From the NCBI GenBank assembly GCA_964394585.1, contig CAYMYI010000085.1, positions 1-18,524 of the forward strand: a stretch of 18,524 nucleotides of DNA. The letters run 5' to 3'. This DNA is from CAYUJH01 sp964394585 (lineage in GTDB: Bacteria; Bacteroidota; Bacteroidia; Cytophagales; Flammeovirgaceae). Each line of letters begins with the position of its first letter. Within the stretch, counting starts at the first letter, position 1. A program made the translations under genes and the position numbers. The notes under the pieces were generated by a model. It saw nothing but the letters and a program-made list of their open reading frames with translations. It was not told the origin of the DNA and ran no database searches. Of this stretch, positions 8,099 through 14,304 are shown piece after piece.

Positions 8099-11000
8099 TC
8101 ATGCATTCGGTGACAGGATCAATCCTATTACCATAATATCGTCTACTTGTTCGTGGTGGACTCCTTCAGCAGGATGCATCCATTGGTGTAGCGTTTCTTC
8201 TAACAGCTTGTGTTGAGTAGCGGCATCGTGTTCGTGCACTTTGTAGAGCAATTCGCGAAATTGGCGCGTCATAAACTTTTTCCCATTTTTTCCTCCATGT
8301 GAACGGACGTTGACATACTATACATANNNNNNNNNNTGTTATAATAACTTCATATGAAGTTCCACCTAACTTTTTCCCATTTTTTCCACCAAATTGGTCT
8401 TGGTATCCATCTGAGTAGAGGTAAACTGCTATTGGCGCGTCAATCTGAACCGAATGAGTAGTATATCGGGCTTCGTGCTGTTTCATTCGTCCTGCTACAG
8501 AAAAGTTATCCCCCTTAATGCGATGAAGTTCTCCGTTTTTCACATAAATAATTGGGTTACGTGCTCCAGCAAACTCAAGGCGGTTTTCGGTATGATGGAT
8601 AGTACAGAGAGCCATATCCATGCCGTCGCGGTTTTGGTTGGTACTTTGGCGCAGGGCATCGCGCACATACTCGTTCAAGGCAAATAAAATCTGAGCAGGC
8701 TCGGTAATTCCTTGTACTTGCACAATCTGGTTGAGGTATGCATCGCCTAACATCGACATAAACGCTCCTGGCACTCCGTGCCCCGTACAGTCTACTGCTG
8801 CCACTACCGAAACAGGCTTGCCTTCTGTAGTTTCTACATGGGCATACCAATAAAAATCGCCACTTACAATATCGCGCGGTTTAAAAAGGATGAACGATTC
8901 GGGCAAATAGCGTTGCATCAGAATGCGGCTGGGTAAAATTGCCTCCTGAATCCGCTTGGCATAGGTGATACTCGATGTAATTTTATCGTTTTGCTCTTGG
9001 ATAGCTTTTTGGCTTTTCTCCAAGGCAGTATTCGCTTTGCTGATTTTATCGTTGGCTTTCCGCAGGTTTTCGGCTTGAGTCGAGATTTCCTCTTTCTGTA
9101 GTTCTAGTTCAGAGTTTTTGGCGCGAATTTCTTCGTTTTGTTCTTCAATCTCTTTTGTACGGATTTTCACCAAGCGTTCTAGCCGTTGCTTTTCAGCTTT
9201 GAGGCGGTTGGTGTTCAACCGTACAATTCCCCATACTAGTACTACAATTGCGATAAAATAAGCCGAGTAGGCTTGGTAAGTGCGATAAAGCGGTGGTAAT
9301 ACCGTAAAGGCATATTGCCCAATGGTGCTTTCTTGCCCAAATACATTTCGGGCTTTTACTTCAAAGATGTAATCGCCTTCCCACAAATTAGTATACACCG
9401 TTTTGGGTTCTTTTTTCCACTTACTCCATGTGTCTTTATCGCCTAACAAACGATGGCTGTATACCACATCTTCAGCATCTTCAAAAAATGGAGTTGCATA
9501 ATAAAACGTGAGGGCATTACTTTCAAAAGGTAAAACCGGAGGCACATGGGGCACTCGCAGCGAGCGATTTCCCGCAAAAATGACCGAATCGTTCTCGGTT
9601 TGTACCGAGCGAACCAAAGTGGCGTATGAGGTGCGGTAATTTTTTTCTAACGATTTTTGAAAGCGCACCAAAGCATCGGTTCCGGCAAGCCAACAAACCC
9701 CCTCTTGGAAAAACATATTCGCAAGATTGCCCACATCTAGCGAGAGCATAGCCGTGCTATCGCATTGCATTATTCCACCACGGCGCGGTAAACAATGGAA
9801 CACTCGCTGGTTACGGGAAATCGCCCAGAAGTCTCCTTCCTTATCTTCGTAGATACCTCGCAGAGCGTACGGTGCCAGCTCGTCGAATCCTTCCACTGCC
9901 TTTATCAAGTTTGCATTGCCTGAAAACGCAGGGGTATAGATGCCCGAATCGGGCATAAAATAAATTTGATTACCTACTTTGTTAGAATACACAAAGCCAT
10001 CGGGGAATTCTTCTAGGTTTGCAGGTTTTTCCACCGTGAATTCTCCTTTGATAAGCGCTTCGATATCGGTTTGAATGTAGCGTACTCCTTGGCTTTCTTC
10101 TAACGAAATCCACAATAAGAACGCTGAGTTTTCTGGGGTTGCCGCTCGGTGTAATCCGGTAACAATCGATTTTTTCAACTGTGTATCGGTCCAAAGAGTA
10201 TCCCAGCCTACTTTATCTTTTTCTAGAAGAATAAGCCCTTGCCGCCCCCCTGCCAACAGCAGTTGCCGATTGTTGTACGTAAAAGGGTGCATGTCGTATA
10301 CAGAAAAGTCGATAATATTTTGAGCTTCAAATCGGTCTGCATCGATTGTGTAAATACCACGCTCACCCGTTCCGATTAGTAATTCCCCGAAAGCATGCTG
10401 AAAGCGCCAACACTGCACACTAATCATATTAGTGATTTGCCGAAAGGTAAAATTTTCGTTTAATGAAGTTTTCGATGTATCGGGAATTTGGGCAAATACG
10501 CCTTGTTGGGTAGAAAGAAAGAGTTTGCCTTGGTAGGTGGTGATATCTTCGATACCGCCTTCAAACGTTTCGCCTTCAGGCGCTAACATAAAAGGATCTG
10601 ATGCCATAATACGGCTAATTCCGTCATTCAAACATGCCCAAATATTTCTTTGGTTATCTTCAAAAGCATAGAGTACCATGTTATCTTGCAAGCCTTCGTC
10701 GCGGGTAATATGCTGCAAGAGGCTTCCATCTTGTGCCAGAATAAAAAGCCCATTTCTGAGCGTGTTCACCATAAATCGATTCCCACTGAGCGTCTTCACG
10801 CCGTAAGGCGTTGCCTCCCCTATTTCTTGGGCTACTTCTTGGGCAAGCTGTTGTATTGCTCCGGTAGCAGGATGGTACACCGTGATGGTTTCATGATGTG
10901 CTTGAGACCATTGGGTGGTCATCAGCACGCGCTCTCCATCGAAAGGAACAATATTGGCTATGCTAGCCGCGCTAATTTCTTGCGTATTGGGCAAAGGTTC

Positions 11001-11594
11001 TAGGGTAGTGCCTTTGATGCGCATTAAGGCTCGTTTTACATCACGCACCCAAATCTCTCCGTTTACTTTGTAAGTTCGGTGGAAATCATTCGTTGGGCGT
11101 ATTACTTGAAATGGTTTGCCTTCTTCCCAAATAAAGATGTGTGAGCCTCCATTATTAAAATACGCTTTCCCTTCTAAAAAATGAGTTTGCCAAATAATGC
11201 CAAAATCTTTGAGAGAGTCGGGTAATAGAGGGACTAAGGAGTGGTATCGGAGCGCTCCTGTTGAGTCAGCTTCGAGATACCCAAACTCGTATTGCCCCCC
11301 GGCAAAAATGCGTCCTCGGTCGCCAATTTCGAGGGAAACCATCGGCACGTTGTTGGTATTGATTTGTCGCCAAGTATTGCCATCAAACTGTAAGATTCCG
11401 CTATCGTTGCTCCCATTGGCAATATATAGCAAGCCTAAGGAATCTTGCACCCCCGCCCAATTTTGTGTTCCCCCTCCGTATGCGTCGTAGCGATAGTTTT
11501 GTATTTGAGGCACTACTTGCGCAAAGGTTCCGTGGCTCATTATGACCCATACTATAGAAACGCAGATAACACTCCAAAAACTACCGATTTTCAT
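8099..11594 (-). CDS. Propeller sensor with SpoIIE-type PP2C phosphatase output, interrupted by an assembly gap
   Basis: Starts at ATG 11594. Signal peptide (about 1-25); periplasmic propeller (about 30-690); Y_Y_Y domain (about 695-765, ending in an EVKARNVFG motif); membrane span (about 770-790); long coiled coil (about 795-880); SpoIIE/PP2C phosphatase with metal-site motifs DIVSGDF (Asp913), AVDCTGHGVPGAF (Asp935) and YSDGYQDQFGG (Asp1062). Read straight across the N-run the frame gives nonsense and a stop near 8166. The true C-terminus is in another frame: GKKFMTRQFRELL through QVDDIMVIGL to a TGA at 8099-8101. Collapsing the duplicated GGKNGKK around the gap gives an intact protein of about 1133 residues. 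Known role of the family: dephosphorylation of serine/threonine on a regulator, often an anti-sigma antagonist; none is seen here. The propeller is related to that of the kinase at 1-2561. Confidence 0.9.
8327..8336. other. Assembly gap (10 N) inside the phosphatase gene
   Basis: Ten N of placeholder length. The coding frame differs by one base on the two sides, which fits an arbitrary gap size and not a real frameshift. About 30 bases on each side of the gap do not encode family-like sequence. Confidence 0.95.
8346..8361. repeat. Perfect 16-bp palindrome next to the gap
   Basis: AACTTCATATGAAGTT is fully self-complementary and lies between the N-run and the second copy of the direct repeat. 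It sits inside sequence that does not fit the protein, so it is probably foreign or an artefact, for example a linker or a fold-back read end. Confidence 0.7.
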
Positions 11595-11671
11595 GGATTA
11601 GACCCTTTTGTTTGAAAAATATTTCAATGAAAAATACGCCATTCCTTTTCGTACTCAAATAATTAAGGCAT

Positions 11672-11706
11672 AAAAAAAAGGCTTCATTACCCTAGAAAGC
11701 CTTTTT
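11672..11706 (-). terminator. Rho-independent terminator after the small lipoprotein gene
   Basis: A perfect 10-bp stem, AAAAAGGCTT (11675-11684) and AAGCCTTTTT (11697-11706), has a 12-nt loop. Read on the minus strand it ends in a run of eight T (11679 down to 11672). It lies 20 bp beyond the stop of the lipoprotein gene at 11726 and separates it from the phosphatase gene. The A/T symmetry may allow use in both directions. Confidence 0.82.
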
Positions 11707-11725
11707 AGTACACGAACCGATTGCC

Positions 11726-12244
11726 CTATTGTACGCGCTCCCCTTCAAAAAACTCGTCGGAAACTGCCGGAGCATCAAACAAATCGCTGTAATATAGCCG
11801 CTTAATCGAAAAGCGTAGCTTGCGGTCGCTCTTGGTATATGTCCCGTGCGTTTCGGCCCCCAATGGCGCTCCTTGGATAGTATCGCTGCCCACAATTTGA
11901 TACGGGATAGTGAGCACGACTGTGCTATCTCCAATAGGCGATAGGTCGATTGCCTCCATCCGAATACCCACTGGCACTTCTGTTTCGCCTACTGAAAACA
12001 AAATGATGGTAGAATCGCCCTCGTCGTTGATTCCAAAACGCTGATTTTCAAAAGTTTCTAAAGAGGTAATGAGTGTCCCTTCGTAGATTCCAATCATATC
12101 TTTTACCTGGTTGGGGTCTAACACTACCGGGTCGGGTGTTTCGTCGCCACCACCGCAGGCATTGATGCCCATAAAAATTGCCGTTACACTAACGGCGTAT
12201 AAGGTTTTTCGAATCGATGGAGAAAAGAATGTTGTATGTAACAT
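11726..12244 (-). CDS. Small lipoprotein of unknown function
   Basis: 172 residues. The N-terminus has a basic residue pair, a hydrophobic segment and lipobox GINAC (Cys30), followed by GGGDETPDP, a typical flexible lipoprotein tether. The mature part (about 45-172) alternates short beta-like segments (IYEGTLI, STIILFS, STVVLTIPY, HGTYTKSDRKLRFSI), which suggests a small beta-sandwich or lipocalin-like fold; this is inference from pattern only and no family is recognised. The Asp/Glu at +2 to +5 after Cys is not clear (GGGD), so surface export cannot be judged. It is a single-gene unit: perfect -7 box TATATTTG upstream (12277-12284) and a terminator downstream (11672-11706). The gene sits between the phosphatase and the nucleotidase operon without evident functional link. 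Confidence 0.82.
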   Translation of the reverse strand: MLHTTFFSPSIRKTLYAVSVTAIFMGINACGGGDETPDPVVLDPNQVKDMIGIYEGTLITSLETFENQRFGINDEGDSTIILFSVGETEVPVGIRMEAIDLSPIGDSTVVLTIPYQIVGSDTIQGAPLGAETHGTYTKSDRKLRFSIKRLYYSDLFDAPAVSDEFFEGERVQ

Positions 12245-12276
12245 AAAAATACAAATATGTTGAAAAAGATGATGAA

Positions 12277-12284
12277 CAAATATA
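12277..12284 (-). promoter_or_regulatory. Bacteroidota-type -7 box (TATATTTG) for the lipoprotein gene
   Basis: TATATTTG on the minus strand matches the TAnnTTTG consensus exactly and lies about 32 bp before the ATG at 12244. No clear TTG/TTTG -33 element is seen at the usual distance. Confidence 0.5.
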
Positions 12285-12316
12285 AAGTAAGATTTATCGG
12301 ATTAACCGAGCTATCT

Positions 12317-13225
12317 TTAAATATCTTGATGGTTGCTGCCCAACCGCGCTGTCTTTTTTCCTTTTTCGAAGGTAAAATCAATGCGTCCTAAGCGTAAACC
12401 GGCAAAGCCTACTTGGTGGATTATCGTCTGGTGCCCTTCGGGACTTTGCACCACGGAAGGGGCATCCATAAAGGTATGCGTATGCCCTCCGATAATCAGG
12501 TCGATTCCTGCTACTTGCGCTGCCAAACTGTGGTCAGAGACTTTATCGCCGTCGTATTGGTTGCCCAAGTGCGAAAGACAAACGATTAAATCGCAGCGTT
12601 GCCGGGTAAGTTCTTCTACCATTTCGCGGGCAACACCTACCGGATCGAGGTAGCGCGTTCCTTCATATAAATCATCTGCCACAAGACCTTCAAGTTCAAT
12701 TCCTAATCCAAAAACACCCACTCGTATCTTTCCTTTCTTAAAGATTTTATACGGAGCGATTGCCTTACGAAGCACCTCGTTTTCGAACGTGTAATTAGCT
12801 ACTAAAAAAGGAAATTGGGCATGGGGCAACTGTTTGATAAACCCTGGGATGCCCGCGTCGAAATCGTGGTTGCCCATGGTGGCGGCATCGTATCCCATTT
12901 GGCTCATGAGTTTAAACTCCAATTCCCCTCCGAAAAAGTTAAAATAGGGAGTCCCTTGGAAGATATCGCCGGCATCGAGCAAAAGTACGTGTTCGGCTTC
13001 TTGCCGAATTTGCTGCACTAAGCTGGCTCTGCGTGCCATGCCACCCCTGTCCGCATTGCGCCGATCGGTCGTAGGGAATGGGTCGATACGTGAGTGCATA
13101 TCGTTAGTATGCAAAATGGTGATGCGCTCGGCAGCTCCTGATAACGCAAATGCAGAGGCGGGTAGCCCGGTGTAAAGTGCCGCGGTTGCTACTGCCGTTT
13201 GTTTTAAGAAATTTCTACGCTCCAT
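12317..13225 (-). CDS. Metallophosphatase domain half of a split UshA-like 5'-nucleotidase, Tat-type signal
   Basis: 302 residues. The N-terminus MERRNFLKQTAVATAALY carries a twin-arginine motif (RRNFLK) and hydrophobic stretch, so export is probably by Tat. The calcineurin-like metallophosphoesterase motifs are complete: NDMH (Asp42, His44), DAGD (Asp84, Asp87), GNHD (Asn119, His120), SHLG (His219) and GGHTH (His248, His250). These are the dimetal ligands of UshA-type 5'-nucleotidases. The protein stops after the metal domain, and the C-terminal nucleotide-binding domain is encoded by the gene just upstream (13244-13999). Reaction by family: hydrolysis of 5'-nucleotides or related phosphoesters in the periplasm; exact substrate unknown. 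It is co-transcribed with the upstream gene, 18 bp apart. Confidence 0.92.
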   Translation of the reverse strand: MERRNFLKQTAVATAALYTGLPASAFALSGAAERITILHTNDMHSRIDPFPTTDRRNADRGGMARRASLVQQIRQEAEHVLLLDAGDIFQGTPYFNFFGGELEFKLMSQMGYDAATMGNHDFDAGIPGFIKQLPHAQFPFLVANYTFENEVLRKAIAPYKIFKKGKIRVGVFGLGIELEGLVADDLYEGTRYLDPVGVAREMVEELTRQRCDLIVCLSHLGNQYDGDKVSDHSLAAQVAGIDLIIGGHTHTFMDAPSVVQSPEGHQTIIHQVGFAGLRLGRIDFTFEKGKKTARLGSNHQDI

Positions 13226-13243
13226 TAGTTAAAACCGATTTGG

Positions 13244-13999
13244 TTATTCAAAGATGACTCTGTTTTCAACTTGTGCAGTAATTTTCTGTTGTTTTTGCGT
13301 CATCGCCTCTACATAATCGACCATTGCATCGCGGATGAGCATGCCGGTATCGGTACGTTGAGTGGCTTCTGCTAAAAACTTCATGTTTCCCCCTCCGTTG
13401 GCAAGGTAGTCTGAAATGCTAACCGTGTAGGATTGTTCTTTAGAGAAAGGTTTTCCACCAATGGTGGCGCTTTTTAAAGTGCCTTCTTTCGTAAATACAA
13501 GTTTAGTATTGGCAATGGCGATGCTCTGCGTTTCGCCTAGGTACTCAAAAAGTTTCTGAACGGTTTCTCCCGATAGGGTCAACAGGGTAATTTGGTTATC
13601 AAAAGGCATTAATTCGTAGATAGTACGTACATAAATAGGGCCTTTATTGATGTTTACGCGCAACCCTCCGAAATTCATTACGCTCATATCAACGGGCATA
13701 TCAAAATAATGGTTGGAGCGTTCGAGTAGTAAATCGGCGGCAAAGTTGCCCAAGGGATTTTCGGCGGTTTCTCTCGATTTAAACAAATCGGTAGTAGCCT
13801 CCCCAATTTGCCGATTCATTTTGGCATCGAGCTGAGCACGATACGGTTCTATAAACGATTCGGCACTAGCTAAAGGCTGATAACTGCTATCGACCACCAC
13901 AAAGGCAGGATCTTTCGAAATGGCAGTAAGTTCGTAACTAGGGCGGCAACTTACCATCGCTCCTAGTACGAGGAGCGCTATATACATTGGCTGTTTCAT
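13244..13999 (-). CDS. 5'-nucleotidase C-terminal domain lipoprotein (partner of the metallophosphatase)
   Basis: 251 residues. The N-terminus has lipobox AMVSC (Cys18). The rest is a single 5'-nucleotidase C-terminal domain (about 58-240): ENPLGNFAADLL (80-91), NFGGLR (109-114) and SDYLANGGGNM (196-206) correspond to the substrate-binding segments of UshA. In UshA an aromatic pair stacks on the base; Phe110 and Tyr198 are placed to do so (inference). There is no metal-binding domain, so it cannot hydrolyse alone and presumably works with the downstream protein. It is the first gene of the pair; its own -7 box lies at 14022-14029 and a structured RNA unit ends just upstream. Confidence 0.92.
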   Translation of the reverse strand: MKQPMYIALLVLGAMVSCRPSYELTAISKDPAFVVVDSSYQPLASAESFIEPYRAQLDAKMNRQIGEATTDLFKSRETAENPLGNFAADLLLERSNHYFDMPVDMSVMNFGGLRVNINKGPIYVRTIYELMPFDNQITLLTLSGETVQKLFEYLGETQSIAIANTKLVFTKEGTLKSATIGGKPFSKEQSYTVSISDYLANGGGNMKFLAEATQRTDTGMLIRDAMVDYVEAMTQKQQKITAQVENRVIFE

Positions 14000-14021
14000 A
14001 GGGCAACTCAGTTGGTACTTT

Positions 14022-14029
14022 CAAAGCTA
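14022..14029 (-). promoter_or_regulatory. Bacteroidota-type -7 box (TAGCTTTG) for the nucleotidase operon
   Basis: TAGCTTTG on the minus strand matches TAnnTTTG exactly, 22 bp before the ATG at 13999. It is followed by AAA, as is the box at 14180-14187, so the two boxes share TAnCTTTGAAA. It lies after the terminator at 14042-14078, so the operon need not depend on the upstream transcript. No clear -33 element is seen. Confidence 0.5.
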
Positions 14030-14041
14030 CATAGAACCCAT

Positions 14042-14078
14042 AAAAAAAGCCCACCAAAAACAAAGTTCTTGGCGGGCT
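14042..14078 (-). terminator. Intrinsic terminator on the minus strand, upstream of the nucleotidase operon
   Basis: On the minus strand AGCCCGCCAA (14078-14069) pairs with TTGGTGGGCT (14057-14048) through ten pairs, one of them G-U, with an 11-nt loop, followed by seven T (14048-14042). On the plus strand the G-U becomes an A-C mismatch and no T-run follows, so the polarity is minus. There is no recognisable protein gene between it and the divergent ispE gene, which implies a non-coding transcript. Confidence 0.85.
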
Positions 14079-14174
14079 CCAAAATCACTCACTACCTAAA
14101 AATTATCTTTTGCCTCTGCGGAGGCATAATTTTTCGCGTTCTTTGATGTAGAACCATCAATTATCTCTAACTGA
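14042..14174 (-). ncRNA. Candidate small structured RNA or leader, unassigned family
   Basis: A region of about 133 nt between a perfect -7 box (14180-14187) and a strong terminator (14042-14078). On the minus strand it can form TTGATG/CATCAA (14143-14160, 6 bp, 6-nt loop), then a long hairpin at 14098-14134: AAAAATTAT pairs with ATAATTTTT, enclosing GCCTC-CGCA-GAGGC with a five-nucleotide bulge, and finally the terminator stem. The segment AGATAATT near its 5' end could compete for the same AATTAT strand, so two alternative folds are possible. It does not match RNase P, tmRNA, SRP RNA or a riboswitch that I recognise. A 21-codon basic ORF (14157-14092) lies inside but lacks a ribosome site. 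It could be an independent sRNA or an attenuator of the nucleotidase genes; the second promoter at 14022 favours the first. The 5' end is a prediction. Confidence 0.5.
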
Positions 14175-14179
14175 TATTT

Positions 14180-14187
14180 CAAAGGTA
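14180..14187 (-). promoter_or_regulatory. Bacteroidota-type -7 box (TACCTTTG) for the candidate small RNA
   Basis: TACCTTTG on the minus strand is a full match to TAnnTTTG. A TTG occurs 14 bp upstream, shorter than the usual -33 spacing. No coding sequence starts soon downstream, which is why the box points to a non-coding transcript. Confidence 0.5.
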
Positions 14188-14246
14188 TTCTCCCTTACGT
14201 TCAATAAAGATGACAAAGACACATTCTGTAAGATGATTTTTGTCAT

Positions 14247-14304
14247 TTTGTGGAAGAGTTCCTGTAATTTCACTCCAAAACATTCCACAAACCTGCCTGT
14301 AATT
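14247..14304 (+). promoter_or_regulatory. Inverted and direct repeats directly upstream of ispE
   Basis: TTTGTGGAA (14247-14255) and TTCCACAAA (14283-14291) are perfect 9-bp inverted arms 27 nt apart. CCTGTAATT occurs at 14261-14269 and again at 14296-14304, where it touches the ispE ATG. The first copy contains TAATTTCA, a weak -7-like box with TTG 14 bp before it. An operator or folded leader is possible, but no regulator is recognised. Confidence 0.3.

Larger units (their letters stand above)
8274..8390. repeat. Near-identical 23-bp direct repeats bracketing the assembly gap
   Basis: The segment 8274-8296 recurs at 8368-8390 with one mismatch; the first 20 bases are identical. On the minus strand each copy encodes GGKNGKK of the phosphatase. 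In SpoIIE-type proteins of this kind the motif is expected once, so the duplication most likely marks overlapping contig ends that were not merged. Confidence 0.8.

Noticed and set aside
8274..8390. Target-site duplication of a mobile element inserted in the phosphatase gene
   Set aside because: A 20-23 bp duplication is longer than usual for insertion sequences, no transposase or terminal inverted repeats are visible, and the protein becomes normal when the copies are merged; an assembly artefact is simpler.
11692..11934. 80-residue minus-strand ORF overlapping the lipoprotein gene
   Set aside because: It is in another frame, runs through the terminator hairpin and has no recognisable feature; the 172-residue frame has a lipobox and promoter.
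14233..14304. Longer ispE start at ATG 14233, adding 24 residues
   Set aside because: The extension is not family-like, whereas IspE proteins begin at the MLIFPNTKINLGL segment; the extension also overlaps the repeats and promoter-like sequence.
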